Assembly (NCBI GenBank): GCA_963750895.1
Contig: CAVVSD010000008.1
Coordinates: 682,001 to 746,000 of the forward strand
DNA from: CAVVSD01 sp963750895
GTDB lineage: Bacteria > Actinomycetota > Thermoleophilia > Solirubrobacterales > Solirubrobacteraceae
Length of the DNA: 64,000 nucleotides
Reading direction: 5' to 3'
Made by a program: the position numbers and the translations under genes. Each line of letters begins with the position of its first letter. Within the stretch, counting starts at the first letter, position 1. The notes beneath the pieces were generated by a model. The model worked only from the letters and a program-made list of their open reading frames with translations, searched no databases and was not told the origin of the DNA. Shown piece after piece: positions 1 to 8,497 of this stretch.

Positions 1-264
1 CGTCGGCCATCCGGCCGTCAGCAGCACGTCCTTGATCGCGACGGGGACGCCGTCGAGCAGCCCGGCGGGCTCACCGCGCGACCAGCGCGCCTGGGACCGC
101 GCGGCGGCCTCGCGGGCGCGGTCGGCGTCGACGAGGCGGAACGCGTTGACCGCGGGGTCCTCGCGCGCGATCCGCTCGAGCGTCGCGTCGAGCGCCTCGA
201 GCGGCGAGAGCGCCCCACCGGCGAAGTCCTCGAGGAGCGCTGTCGCGTCTGGGGGCTCGGGCAC
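1..264 (-). CDS. amidase, N-terminal part (runs off window)
   Basis: N-terminal 88 codons of an amidase-signature family hydrolase (amide to acid plus ammonia, or GatA-like), cut by the window edge. Read on the minus strand from a GTG at 264, the protein opens with a helical stretch (TALLEDFAGGALSPLEALDA) and then shows LLDGVPVAIKDVLLTAG. The G-V-P-(V/I)-A-I-K-D block holds the first catalytic Lys of the Ser-cisSer-Lys triad. The two serines would lie beyond the window. The substrate cannot be told. It is far from the nitrile hydratase genes at 25.7 kb, so a shared nitrile pathway is only a possibility. Divergent from the next gene across 66 bp. Confidence 0.85.
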   Translation of the reverse strand, partial: MPEPPDATALLEDFAGGALSPLEALDATLERIAREDPAVNAFRLVDADRAREAAARSQARWSRGEPAGLLDGVPVAIKDVLLTAGWPT

Positions 265-330
265 GCGGCAAGCGTAGATGCACGGCCGATCCGCCGATGA
301 TCCACGGGCCCTGCGCGGGTCCAACCGTGC

Positions 331-657
331 ATGACCAACTCCAGAACCGTCGTGAGCTACCGCGTCCACCCAGGGCGCGGGGACGAGAACGAGGCGCTCG
401 TGCGCGCCGTCTTCGACGAGCTGCACCGGACCCGTCCCGCGGGGATCGACTACGCGACCATCCGGCTCGAGGACGGCGTGAGCTTCCTGCACGTCGCCGC
501 CGAGGGGTCCGGGGAGGTGCTCCGCGGCCTCGACGCGTTCCAGGCGTTCCAGGCGGGCCTGCCGGAGCGCGCGGAGGCGCCGCCCGAGTTCGCCTCCGCG
601 ACGATGATCGGCGACTACCGCGCGCTCAGCGCGGTGCAGCCCGTGACCGCGTCATAG
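331..657 (+). CDS. small hypothetical protein, possible dimeric alpha/beta-barrel fold
   Basis: 108-residue soluble protein of unknown function. It opens with a strand-like TVVSYRVHPG, followed by a helix (ENEALVRAVFDELHR), then FLHVAAE and a second helical half. This beta-alpha-beta pattern resembles the ABM/stress-responsive dimeric barrel proteins, but no diagnostic motif is visible, so the family is a guess. No signal peptide or membrane segment. Its 3' end overlaps the convergent TetR gene by 32 bp, so the two transcripts are antisense there. Confidence 0.7.
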   Translation: MTNSRTVVSYRVHPGRGDENEALVRAVFDELHRTRPAGIDYATIRLEDGVSFLHVAAEGSGEVLRGLDAFQAFQAGLPERAEAPPEFASATMIGDYRALSAVQPVTAS

Positions 658-1300
658 CGGCCACGAACTCCTCCTGCTCGAGCGGCTCGACGGTCATCGG
701 CGTGACCGCCGCGTCGGCCTTCAGGCCGTCGAGCAGGACGGTGAGCAGGCGCTCCCAGTAGCCGGGAGCGAGCTCCCGCGTGCGCTCGGCGACGAAGCCG
801 ACCGCGAAGTGCATCATCGGCACGTCGAACGCCCCGAGGTCGGCGCGGACGACGCCTGCGTCCTGCGCGCGCTGCAGGACCTGCGTGGCGATCGGCGCGA
901 TGCGCTCGCGCGCCATCGCCACGCGCTCCCGGCCGCGGTCGCGGGCGAGGAGCGCCTCCTTCAGGCCGCGGTCCTCCGCCTGCAGCCGGCAGACGGCCCG
1001 CATGAACGCCTCGAACCCGTCCCACGGATCCTCCACTGCCAGCGCGTCGCGCGCGACCTGCTCGACCTGGCCGATCTTGTCCTCGAACAGCGCGTCGATG
1101 AGGTCGTCCTTGTCCGGGAACCGGCGGTAGACGGTGCCCACCCCGACGCCCGCGGCGGCGGCGATGTCGTCGAGCGAGACGCCCAGCCCGCGCTCGGCGA
1201 AGACCTCCTCCGCCGCACGCAGGATCCGCTGCCGATTGCGCTCGGCGTCGGACCGCAGGGGGCGGGGCAGCGGCAGGTCGGGTGGATTCGGAGGTGCCAT
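626..1300 (-). CDS. TetR/AcrR family transcriptional regulator
   Basis: One-component repressor, 224 residues from the ATG at 1300; the open frame reaches 1402 but would run through the divergent promoter. The N-terminal HTH is clear: RQRILRAAEEVFAERG, then SLDDIAAAAGVGVGTVYRRF, the standard TetR recognition-helix pattern, at about residues 20-65. The C-terminal ligand domain is unassigned. It is divergent from an MFS efflux gene starting at 1370, the classic repressor/pump arrangement. It therefore probably represses that pump and itself until a toxic ligand binds. A partial palindrome at 1330-1345 lies between them. Confidence 0.92.
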   Translation of the reverse strand: MAPPNPPDLPLPRPLRSDAERNRQRILRAAEEVFAERGLGVSLDDIAAAAGVGVGTVYRRFPDKDDLIDALFEDKIGQVEQVARDALAVEDPWDGFEAFMRAVCRLQAEDRGLKEALLARDRGRERVAMARERIAPIATQVLQRAQDAGVVRADLGAFDVPMMHFAVGFVAERTRELAPGYWERLLTVLLDGLKADAAVTPMTVEPLEQEEFVAAMTRSRAAPR

Positions 1301-1329
1301 CTCCACTTGGATGCTAGCTTCCTGGCGTA

Positions 1330-1345
1330 AGTTGAGATCGTAACT
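1330..1345. promoter_or_regulatory. candidate TetR operator
   Basis: AGTTGAGATCGTAACT matches its own reverse complement at 12 of 16 positions (AGTT..GATC..AACT). It is centred in the 69-bp space between the divergent TetR and MFS starts, where an operator controlling both would be expected. No binding evidence. Confidence 0.45.
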
Positions 1346-1369
1346 CCACTTTCGCCACAGGGAGGACGC

Positions 1370-2827
1370 GTGCGTCCTGAGGAAAACCCGCATCACGAGC
1401 ACCGCTGGACGATCCTGGCCCTCATCGGCCTGGCCCAGCTCATGGTCGTGCTCGACATCACCATCGTGAACATCGCGCTGCCGAGCGCGCAGGAAGATCT
1501 CGGCTTCTCCAACGACTCACGCCAGTGGATCGTCACCGCCTACGCGCTGGCGTTCGGCTCGCTGCTGCTCCTGGGCGGACGCATCGGCGACATGTTCGGA
1601 CGCAAGTGGACCTTCATCGGCGGCCTGCTGGGGTTCTCCATCGCCTCGGCCATCGGCGGCGCGGCGAACTCGTTCGAGGTGCTCGTCGCCGCGCGCGCGC
1701 TGCAGGGCGTGTTCGGCGCCATGCTCGCTCCCTCCGCGCTCGGGCTGCTCAGCACGACCTTCGTCGACTCGTCCGAGCGGGCGAAGGCCTTCGGCATCTT
1801 CGGCGCCATCGCCGGCGGTGGCGCGGCGGTCGGACTGCTGCTCGGCGGCATCCTCACCGAGGTGCTCTCGTGGCGGTGGTGCCTGTACGTGAACCTGCTC
1901 ATCGCGATCCCGACTGCGATCGGCGGGTTCATCTACCTCGTCAACCGCGCGGCGGCGAACCGCCCCAGCCTGGATCTCCCCGGGACGCTCACCGCCAGCC
2001 TCGGCCTGTTCGCGCTCGTGTACGGGTTCTCCCGCTCGGAGACGCACTCGTGGAGCGACCCGGTGACGATCATCGCGCTCGCCCTCGCGGTCGTGCTGCT
2101 GACGTCGTTCGTCTTCATCGAGTCGCGGGTCAAGGACCCGCTGCTGCCGCTGCGCGTCGTGAGCGACCGCACGCGGGCGGGCTCCTACCTCGCGATCGGC
2201 ATCTCGGGCATCGCGATCTTCGCCGTGTTCCTGTTCCTCACGTACTTCCTGCAGCAGACCAAGGGCTTCACGCCGATCCAGTCCGGGCTGGCGTTCCTGC
2301 CGATGACCGCGGCGATCGTCGTCACGGCCGCGTCGGTGAACATCCGCTTCCTGGCCAAGGTCGGGCCGCGCCCGCTGCTCGTGCTCGGCATGCTCCTCGG
2401 CGCCGTCTCACTCGCGTGGCTCGCGCAGATCACGCCCACCTCCAGCTACGTCGGCCACGTGCTGCCGGCGCTGCTCATCCTGGGCGTGGGCATGGGCAAC
2501 ATCTTCGCCCCCGCACTCGCCAGCGCGACGTACGGCGTGGAAGCGCGCGACACGGGCGTCGCGTCGGCGATGGTGAACACGATGCAGCAGGTCGGCGGGT
2601 CGATCGGCACCGCGCTGCTGAGCTCGATCTTCGCCAGCTCCGTGGCCTCCTACGCCGAGGGCAAGGCGCCGACGCCCCAGCTCGCCACCGATGCGGCCGT
2701 GCACGGCTACACCGTCGCGTTCTGGATCGCCGCCGGCGTGTTCGCCGTGGGCGCGCTGATCGTCGGCACGACGATGCGGTCCATCAAGGTGGAGGAGCCG
2801 GCGGGGGAGCCTGTCGTCGCGCACTGA
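1370..2827 (+). CDS. MFS transporter, DHA2 (EmrB/QacA) family drug exporter
   Basis: Proton-driven multidrug exporter in the cytoplasmic membrane, 485 residues with about 14 hydrophobic segments, the usual size of the 14-TM DHA2 family. The start is a GTG at 1370 with GGAGGA seven bases upstream. Helix 1 carries VVLDITIVNIALPSAQEDLG (DHA2 motif D1). The loop between helices 2 and 3 has GGRIGDMFGRKW (motif A). The C-terminal half has the GxxxGPxxGG-like antiporter region in modified form (GAIAGGGAAVGLLLGG). The divergent TetR gene is the likely regulator. The tautomerase downstream starts 3 bp after its stop and is probably cotranscribed. The substrate is unknown. Confidence 0.93.
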   Translation: MRPEENPHHEHRWTILALIGLAQLMVVLDITIVNIALPSAQEDLGFSNDSRQWIVTAYALAFGSLLLLGGRIGDMFGRKWTFIGGLLGFSIASAIGGAANSFEVLVAARALQGVFGAMLAPSALGLLSTTFVDSSERAKAFGIFGAIAGGGAAVGLLLGGILTEVLSWRWCLYVNLLIAIPTAIGGFIYLVNRAAANRPSLDLPGTLTASLGLFALVYGFSRSETHSWSDPVTIIALALAVVLLTSFVFIESRVKDPLLPLRVVSDRTRAGSYLAIGISGIAIFAVFLFLTYFLQQTKGFTPIQSGLAFLPMTAAIVVTAASVNIRFLAKVGPRPLLVLGMLLGAVSLAWLAQITPTSSYVGHVLPALLILGVGMGNIFAPALASATYGVEARDTGVASAMVNTMQQVGGSIGTALLSSIFASSVASYAEGKAPTPQLATDAAVHGYTVAFWIAAGVFAVGALIVGTTMRSIKVEEPAGEPVVAH

Positions 2828-2830
2828 GCG

Positions 2831-3217
2831 ATGCCGTCCCTGCAGCTCGACGTGGCCGAGACCTACGACCTCGCGACGAAGCGCGCGCTGGCACGGGGTC
2901 TCGGCGCCGTCTACGCCGAGGTGATGGGGACGGAGCCGGACATCGTCACCGTCGTCGTCCGCGACCTGGGCGCGGGCGGCGTGTGGCGCTGCACCGCCGG
3001 TGAGCCGGTGCCCGCGGCGCTGCTCATGTGCGACGTCCGGCGCGGGCGACCGGCGGCGACGCGCGCGGAGCTGTGCCGTCGCCTCGTCGACGCCTGCGAG
3101 GAGATCGCCGGCCTCGATCCGTCGCTGCTGAAGATCGAGTTCACGCAGCACGACGGCGACGAGATGTGGCACCCGCATCTCGGCGGGTTCAATCGCGACT
3201 GGGAGCCTGACGGCTAG
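2831..3217 (+). CDS. tautomerase-superfamily protein
   Basis: 128-residue protein starting Met-Pro, which after Met removal leaves the N-terminal proline that acts as the catalytic base in 4-oxalocrotonate tautomerase and MIF relatives. The length matches the longer, internally duplicated members (malonate semialdehyde decarboxylase and chloroacrylate dehalogenase type) rather than the 60-residue 4-OT type. Strand-helix patterns occur twice (SLQLDVAETYDLATKRALA and SLLKIEFTQHD). It starts 3 bp after the MFS stop, so it is probably in the efflux operon. Its stop shares the CTAG tetranucleotide with the convergent gene. Reaction not assigned. Confidence 0.7.
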   Translation: MPSLQLDVAETYDLATKRALARGLGAVYAEVMGTEPDIVTVVVRDLGAGGVWRCTAGEPVPAALLMCDVRRGRPAATRAELCRRLVDACEEIAGLDPSLLKIEFTQHDGDEMWHPHLGGFNRDWEPDG

Positions 3218-4152
3218 AGGATCGCGGCGAGGCTCTCGAGCGGTGCCGTCGCCCAGCGCTCCTCGTTCGCGTGGCCGACCGCGCGCAGCCAGGTGTGCGA
3301 GCGGGCGATCCAGCCGACGCGGACCGCGAGCTCGAGCGTCTCCACGAGCTCGGCGTGCGGGGCGAGGTCGCTCCACGCCTCGAGGTAGGCGTCGCGCAGG
3401 CGCAGCGCCGCGTCGTCGTCGGCCCGGTTGCGCACGTCGGTGAGCGGCAGCAGCAGGCTCGCGAACGCGTGCGCGACGACGCTGTCGCCCCAGTCGTAGA
3501 ACCGGAAGGTCCCGGCGCCGAGGACGTTCCACGCGTGGAGGTCGTTGTGGTCGAGGCTGACCGGGCCGGGCGCGTCCGCGAGCCGTGCGCACCACTCCGC
3601 AACGTCCCCGCGCCGCGCCGCGAGTCGCTCGTGCACGTCGCTGCGACCTGCGAGCCCCGCGGTCGCCTCCATCGCCTCCTCGAAGCGCTGCGGCATGACC
3701 TGCGGGCGCATGTCGGGCGCACCGAGCGCGAGGATCGCGTCCGCGCTGGGCGCGAGCGCGCGCTGCAGCTCGGCGTACTGCGGGAGCACCTCGCAGAGCG
3801 CCGCCGCGAGGTCCTCGGACCCGACGCGGTCGCCCAGCCGCGTGCCGCCGTCGGGGAGCAGGACCCAGTCCCGCCCGGCGTCGACCGCGAGCGGGACGAG
3901 CACGTGCTCCGGCACCTCGCGGGCGAGCAGCTCGTACAGGGCGATCTCGAACGACGTCGACGGCGCAGCCGCCTTCAGCCAGACCGTCCCGCCCGTCGTC
4001 GGCACCCGCAGCGCCGTCGCCCACGGGCGCAGGTGCGGCTGCTCGACGGGCCCCGTGCGGCGCGAGCCGGCGATCGCCAGCTGCTCGTCGATCCAGTCCG
4101 TCGCCTCCTCCAGCCAGGCCGGCGAGGCCCAGAGGACCGTCTGCTCCGTCAC
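3214..4152 (-). CDS. aminoglycoside phosphotransferase (APH)-family kinase
   Basis: 312-residue protein-kinase-fold phosphotransferase of the APH/choline kinase group, transferring ATP phosphate to a small-molecule hydroxyl. The catalytic loop SLDHNDLHAWNV matches HxDxxxxN, and FYDWGDS matches the metal-binding D-(F/W)-G/D segment. An N-lobe lysine sits in TVWLKAA. The GTG start at 4152 is chosen because it overlaps the upstream gene's TGA (GTGA), while the longer open frame to 4194 would run through that gene. Substrate unknown; many homologues are not resistance enzymes. Translationally coupled to the HhH protein upstream. Confidence 0.82.
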   Translation of the reverse strand: MTEQTVLWASPAWLEEATDWIDEQLAIAGSRRTGPVEQPHLRPWATALRVPTTGGTVWLKAAAPSTSFEIALYELLAREVPEHVLVPLAVDAGRDWVLLPDGGTRLGDRVGSEDLAAALCEVLPQYAELQRALAPSADAILALGAPDMRPQVMPQRFEEAMEATAGLAGRSDVHERLAARRGDVAEWCARLADAPGPVSLDHNDLHAWNVLGAGTFRFYDWGDSVVAHAFASLLLPLTDVRNRADDDAALRLRDAYLEAWSDLAPHAELVETLELAVRVGWIARSHTWLRAVGHANEERWATAPLESLAAIL

Positions 4153-4406
4153 ACCGCGGCGGCCGCCTTGCGCTCGCGGCTGTACTCCCACCACGGGCGC
4201 GCCGGCTTGCCGTCGGCGACGTCGACGGCGGCGTGGAACGTGTCGAGCAGGCAGGGGTCGTGGCGCCTGCCGTCCAGCGCGCAGAGGCGCTCGAACAGCT
4301 CGTCGGCGTCCTGCCCGCGGAGGTCGTCGGAGTCGTGCACGCCGAGGCGCTCGAGCTTGCGCGCGATCGCCGGGCCGACGTTGGGGATCGAGGTGAGTGC
4401 GCTCAT
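4149..4406 (-). CDS. small helix-hairpin-helix (Cdd1/pathogenicity-locus type) protein
   Basis: 85 residues. The first half, SIPNVGPAIARKLERLGV, is a helix-hairpin-helix (I-P-N-V-G-P hairpin) of the kind that contacts DNA backbone. It is followed by DLRGQDADELFERLCALDG, typical of the Cdd1/pathogenicity-locus family. The family's biochemical role is not known. It shares a 4-bp GTGA overlap with the downstream kinase gene, so the two are probably one transcript, although no functional link is evident. Confidence 0.8.
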   Translation of the reverse strand: MSALTSIPNVGPAIARKLERLGVHDSDDLRGQDADELFERLCALDGRRHDPCLLDTFHAAVDVADGKPARPWWEYSRERKAAAAV

Positions 4407-4432
4407 GACCCCATGCTCCCGCTGCGCAGCCG

Positions 4433-4807
4433 TCAGGTCTTGGAGGGATCGGACAGATCGACCTCGACGAGCGGCGACTCGGCGAGCCAGTCGTCGAGCT
4501 TCGTCTCGAACGGGAGGCCGGGCAGGAGCTCGCCGAAGACCTCGCGCCGCTCCGTGTCGCCGGTGATCGGCCGCGCGCTCGCGGGCAGATCCGCGGTGGC
4601 GCTCTCCTTCAGGTGGAGCACGAAGCGGGGGTCCGCGACGAGGTTCGCGTACCAGGCGCGCCGGCCCGGCGTGCCGGTGATGTAGTGGCGCCCGCCGAGG
4701 TGGTGGATCCAGATCTCGAGGCGGCGCGGCTCGCCCGAGTGGCGGCCCGTCGTGGTGATGTCCACGACCCGGTCGCGCTCGAGGGCGGTGGCGACGGCGT
4801 CGTCCAT
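4433..4807 (-). CDS. deazaflavin (F420)-dependent nitroreductase-family protein
   Basis: 124-residue split-barrel protein of the Ddn/F420H2-dependent reductase family. The N-terminal DITTTGRHSGEPRRLEIW is the family's characteristic T-x-G-R-x-S-G-x-x-R opening, and YITGTPGRRAWYANLVADPR supplies the loop facing the cofactor. Members use F420 (sometimes FMN or heme) to reduce nitroaromatics or quinones. The substrate here is unknown. The family is concentrated in F420-making Actinobacteria and Chloroflexi, which supports the host assignment. Nine bases separate it from the next minus-strand gene. Confidence 0.85.
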   Translation of the reverse strand: MDDAVATALERDRVVDITTTGRHSGEPRRLEIWIHHLGGRHYITGTPGRRAWYANLVADPRFVLHLKESATADLPASARPITGDTERREVFGELLPGLPFETKLDDWLAESPLVEVDLSDPSKT

Positions 4808-4816
4808 GCGCTCAAG

Positions 4817-5491
4817 CTACCCCTTGGGCGACGGCCGGCGCCCGAGGTGCCGCGTCCCGACGAGCGTCGTGGCGACGAGGACGACCAGGACGCCGGTCGC
4901 CAGCCAGACGAACGGGTCCGACAGGGAGAAGTCGTCGAGCGCCTGCCCGAGGTAGGTCGCGGCGGCGGTGATCGGGAGGATCCCCACGACCGTGGTCCAG
5001 GTGTAGCGCCAGAGCGGCACGCGGGCCGCGCCCGCGACGTAGCCGACGAGGCTCATCGGGACGAACGGCACGAGCCGCGCGAGCAGGAGCGCCGGCACGC
5101 CGCCGCGGGCGACGACGTGCTCGGCGAGCTCGACCCGCCGCTCTCCGGCGAGCCGCAGCGCGAGCGGCCGCCCGGCGACCGCGCCCAGCGCGTAGGCGAG
5201 CAGCAGCGACACGGTCCACGCCGCCATGACGAGCGGCAGCGCCACCGCGAACCCGTACATGAGGCCGGCGGCGGTGTTCGCGATCTCGGCCGGGAACAGG
5301 ACGACCGCGTGCACGAGGATGAGCGCGGCGAGGATCGCGGCGCCGGCGGCCCCCAGCCCACGCAGCTCGGTGCGGAGCCCGTCGATGTCGCCGCGGATCG
5401 CGTAGCCGACGGCGTCGCCCAGCGGATCGACGACCACGACGGCCACCGCCAGGAGGGCGAGAGCGGCGAGGATCGCGAGGGGCGCACGCAC
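4817..5491 (-). CDS. TVP38/TMEM64 (VTT-domain) membrane protein
   Basis: 224-residue integral membrane protein with about six hydrophobic segments. The VTT/SNARE-associated domain is marked by VVLFPAEIANTAAGLMYGF and by the amphipathic re-entrant stretch ARLVPFVPMSLVGYVAGAAR, the family's F/L-x-P-x-x-P-x-x-x-x-x-Y-x-x-G signature. Relatives are scramblase- or transporter-like DedA-superfamily proteins. The GTG at 5491 precedes a hydrophobic N-terminal helix with a short basic start. Divergent from the LuxR gene at 5573. Confidence 0.88.
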   Translation of the reverse strand: MRAPLAILAALALLAVAVVVVDPLGDAVGYAIRGDIDGLRTELRGLGAAGAAILAALILVHAVVLFPAEIANTAAGLMYGFAVALPLVMAAWTVSLLLAYALGAVAGRPLALRLAGERRVELAEHVVARGGVPALLLARLVPFVPMSLVGYVAGAARVPLWRYTWTTVVGILPITAAATYLGQALDDFSLSDPFVWLATGVLVVLVATTLVGTRHLGRRPSPKG

Positions 5492-5572
5492 CGAGGCCGA
5501 TCGTAGGCACGCGCGGCGCCCGAGTTGTCGTCAGATCGTTGCCGAACGCGTCGGCGGGCGTAGGGTTGCGTC

Positions 5573-7222
5573 GTGTCGCCCGACGCTCCGCTGACCACGG
5601 CGCGCGAGGCCCTCGAGGCAGGCGACTGGCCGAGGGCGCGCGACGGCTTCGAGGCCGCGCTGGCCGACGAGGAGAGCCCCGAGGCGCTCGCCGGCCTCGG
5701 CACCGCGCTCTGGTGGCTGCAGGAGGCCGACCGGTCGCTCGAGCTGCGCGAGCGCGCGTACGCGGCGTACCGGCGCCGCGACCAGCCGATGGAGGCGGCG
5801 CTCATCGCGCTCGGGCTGGTCCCGAGCTACGGCGCGAGCCTCGGGAACATCGCGGCCGCGCAGGGCTGGGTGAACCGGGCCGCGCGGCTCGTCGACGAGG
5901 CGGGCCTCGCGCCGCTGCGCGGGTGGGTCGCGCTGTGCCGGGCGGCGGTGACCGGCGAGTCCGGCGACCCGTGGCGCGCCGAGGTGCTCGCGCGGGAGGC
6001 GATCGACGCCGCGCGACAGGACGGCGACGCCGACCTGGAGCTGTGCGCGATGAGCGAGCTCGGTGCCCAGCTCGTCACGCTCGGCCGGATCGCCGAGGGC
6101 GTCGCGCTGCTCGACGAGGCGATGGCGGGCGCGCTCGGCGGCGAGGGCCGCCGACCGGAGACCGCCGTCTACACGAGCTGCAAGACGATCACCGTCTGCA
6201 CCGTCGCCGCCGAGCTCAAGCGCGCCGCGCAGTGGATCCGCGCCGCGGATCGGTTCAACCGCGGGGTCGGCGCCACCCATCTGTACGTCCTGTGCCGGAC
6301 GCACCACGGCGCGATGCTCATGGGCCTCGGTCGATGGGAGGAGGCCGACGCGGAGCTCGCGACGGCCATCGAGGCGACCCGCACGGCGGAGCCCGCCGTC
6401 CACGCCCACGCCGTGGCGCAGCTCGCGGAGCTGCGGCTCGCGCAGGGCAGGGTCGACGCCGCCGCGCGACTGCTCGACGGCCTCGAGGAGCACCCGGTCG
6501 CCACCCACGCGCTCGCGTCGGTCCGGCTCGCCCGCGGCGAGTCCGGCGCCGCGACGACGCTGCTGCGCAGGCGCCTGCGTGCGCTGGGCGAGGAGACCGT
6601 CGGCGCGACGGCGCTCGTCGAGCTGCTCGTGGCCGCCGAGGTCGAGCAGGGGGACCTCGCGGAGGCCGGCGCACGGGCGCAGCGCCTCGCCGAGCTGGGC
6701 GACCGGCGCGCAGCACCGCTGCTGCAGGCGCGCGGCGACCGGGCGCTCGGGCGCGTCCGCGTCGCGGCCGGCGAGCACGCGACCGCCGTGGCACCGCTCG
6801 AGGCCGCCCTCGCGCGCTTCGCCGAGCTCGAGCTGTCCCTGGAGTGCGCGCGCACGCGGCTGCTCCTCGCACGGGCCCTCGCGCCCGCCGACCGCGACGC
6901 CGCCGTCGCGGAGGGCCGCACCGCGCTGGCCGCGTTCGAGACGCTCGGCGCGGGCCGCGACGCCGACGGGGCGGCGGCGTTCGTGCGCGAGCTCGGCGGG
7001 AAGGCCGCACGCAGCGGGCCGCGCGGGATCGGGCTGCTGACCAAGCGCGAGCTCGAGGTCCTCGAGCTGCTCGGCGAGGGCATGTCGAACCAGGAGATGG
7101 CCGACCGGTTCGTCCTCACGCGCAAGACCGTCGAGAACCACGTCGCCAGCGTCCTCGCCAAGCTCGGGCTGCGCGGGCGTGCCGAGGCCGCGAGCTACGC
7201 CGCACGCCACCTCGAGCGCTGA
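5573..7222 (+). CDS. LuxR-family regulator with TPR-like sensor region
   Basis: 549-residue cytoplasmic transcription factor. Residues 1 to about 470 are alanine/leucine-rich helical repeats of TPR type (for example EALAGLGTALWWLQEADRSL), with no visible ATP-binding P-loop. Residues about 485-545 form a LuxR HTH: LTKRELEVLELLGEGMSNQE, then TRKTVENHVASVLAKLG. Such ATPase-free, TPR-carrying LuxR proteins are frequent in actinobacteria, usually with unknown signals. The flavin monooxygenase gene begins 63 bp downstream on the same strand and is a possible target. GTG start. Confidence 0.88.
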   Translation: MSPDAPLTTAREALEAGDWPRARDGFEAALADEESPEALAGLGTALWWLQEADRSLELRERAYAAYRRRDQPMEAALIALGLVPSYGASLGNIAAAQGWVNRAARLVDEAGLAPLRGWVALCRAAVTGESGDPWRAEVLAREAIDAARQDGDADLELCAMSELGAQLVTLGRIAEGVALLDEAMAGALGGEGRRPETAVYTSCKTITVCTVAAELKRAAQWIRAADRFNRGVGATHLYVLCRTHHGAMLMGLGRWEEADAELATAIEATRTAEPAVHAHAVAQLAELRLAQGRVDAAARLLDGLEEHPVATHALASVRLARGESGAATTLLRRRLRALGEETVGATALVELLVAAEVEQGDLAEAGARAQRLAELGDRRAAPLLQARGDRALGRVRVAAGEHATAVAPLEAALARFAELELSLECARTRLLLARALAPADRDAAVAEGRTALAAFETLGAGRDADGAAAFVRELGGKAARSGPRGIGLLTKRELEVLELLGEGMSNQEMADRFVLTRKTVENHVASVLAKLGLRGRAEAASYAARHLER

Positions 7223-7285
7223 TCGGGGCCGGATCCAGGGGTTCTCACCCATGCGCGAGGCCCCGCGCGGTGGGAGCTTCGTGCC

Positions 7286-8464
7286 ATGGAACAGCACACC
7301 GTCATCGTGGTCGGAGCCGGTCCGGCCGGACTGGCGACCGCCGCACGCCTGCATCGCGCCGGCATGCGACCGGTCGTCCTCGAGCGCGCGGACGCGGTCG
7401 GCGCGTCCTGGCGCGGCCGCTACGACAGGCTGCGGCTGAACTCGCCGCGCTGGTACTCGACCCTCCCGGGCGGCAGATGGCGCCCCGGCACGGCGGTCTT
7501 CCCGTCGCGTGACGACGTCGTGGACCACCTCGAGACGTACGCCGCCGACGAGGACATCGACATCCGCCTCGGCATCGACGTCGCCTCCATCGACCGCGAC
7601 GGCGACGCCTGGGTCGTCGCGACCTCCGCAGGGGACCTCCGCGCCCCCGACGTCGTCGTCGCGACGGGCCACGCCAACGTCCCCCACGTGCCCGCGTGGC
7701 CCGGCCGCGATCGCTTCGCCGGTCTCATGCTCCACGCCGCCGGCTACCGCTCGCCGGCGCCCTACCGGGAGCGCGACGTGCTCGTCGTCGGGTCCGGATG
7801 CACGGGCGCGGAGATCGCCCACGACCTCGTCGAGGGCGGGGCCGCACGCGTCCGTCTCGCGGTGCGCACGCCGCCGAACATCATGCTGCGCGCGCCGATC
7901 GGCGCGCCGCTCGCGGCGGCGCTCTCGCGTCTCCCGACGCGGATCTCCGATGCCGTCGCCCGCTTCGTGCGCCGGCGGACGGTCGGCGATCTCGCCGCGT
8001 ACGGCCTGCCCGTCCCGGCGGAGGGCGTCTTCAGCCGCCTGCGGCGGCTGCACGTCGCGCCGATGATCGTCGATCCCGAGGTCCTCGACGCGATCCGCGC
8101 GGGACGCATCGAGATCGTCGCGGGGGTCGACGCCCTCGACGACACCGGCGTCCTGCTCGCCGACGGCGACCGCATCGGGCCGGACACGGTGATCGCGGCG
8201 ACCGGCTACCGCACGGGGCTCGAGCCGCTCGTGGGCCATCTCGGCGTCCTCGACGACCACGGCTCCCCGCTGGTGACCGACGGCGAGGCCGCGCCCGGGC
8301 TGCGCTTCGTGGGGTTCGTGCCACGGCCGGCGCTGCTGCACGCCGTCGGGCGCGAGGCGGAGCGCGTGGCGCGCGGGATCGTCCGCACACGGCGGTCGAC
8401 CAGACCTGCAGCACGTCCTGTGCGCCTGGACGATCGAGCATGGATGGGCGACTTCGTGTCATAG
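7286..8464 (+). CDS. flavin-containing monooxygenase (FMO/YUCCA-like)
   Basis: 392-residue FAD/NADPH monooxygenase. The FAD Rossmann motif VIVVGAGPAGLATA is at residues 6-19, and the NADPH motif VLVVGSGCTGAEIA is near residue 166. Between them, VVVATGHANVPHVP resembles the ATG motif linking the two domains of class B flavoproteins. Length and motif order fit small bacterial FMO/YUC-like enzymes that oxygenate N, S or carbonyl groups. Substrate unknown. The cupin gene follows after 33 bp and may be cotranscribed. Confidence 0.88.
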   Translation: MEQHTVIVVGAGPAGLATAARLHRAGMRPVVLERADAVGASWRGRYDRLRLNSPRWYSTLPGGRWRPGTAVFPSRDDVVDHLETYAADEDIDIRLGIDVASIDRDGDAWVVATSAGDLRAPDVVVATGHANVPHVPAWPGRDRFAGLMLHAAGYRSPAPYRERDVLVVGSGCTGAEIAHDLVEGGAARVRLAVRTPPNIMLRAPIGAPLAAALSRLPTRISDAVARFVRRRTVGDLAAYGLPVPAEGVFSRLRRLHVAPMIVDPEVLDAIRAGRIEIVAGVDALDDTGVLLADGDRIGPDTVIAATGYRTGLEPLVGHLGVLDDHGSPLVTDGEAAPGLRFVGFVPRPALLHAVGREAERVARGIVRTRRSTRPAARPVRLDDRAWMGDFVS

Positions 8465-8497
8465 ACGCGCCGTCACCCGGGGCTCAAGCTGGACGAC

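Noticed and set aside
2408..4024. Long minus-strand open frame rich in Arg/Ala/Gly
   Set aside because: Shadow of the MFS, tautomerase and APH genes; no recognisable domain and composition typical of GC-rich antisense frames.
7223..7285. Possible regulatory RNA between LuxR and the flavin monooxygenase
   Set aside because: Only short GC-rich inverted stretches are present, no more than expected at this base composition.
5531..8341. 936-codon minus-strand open frame opposite the LuxR and FMO genes
   Set aside because: The plus-strand genes show clear domain motifs; the antisense translation has none.
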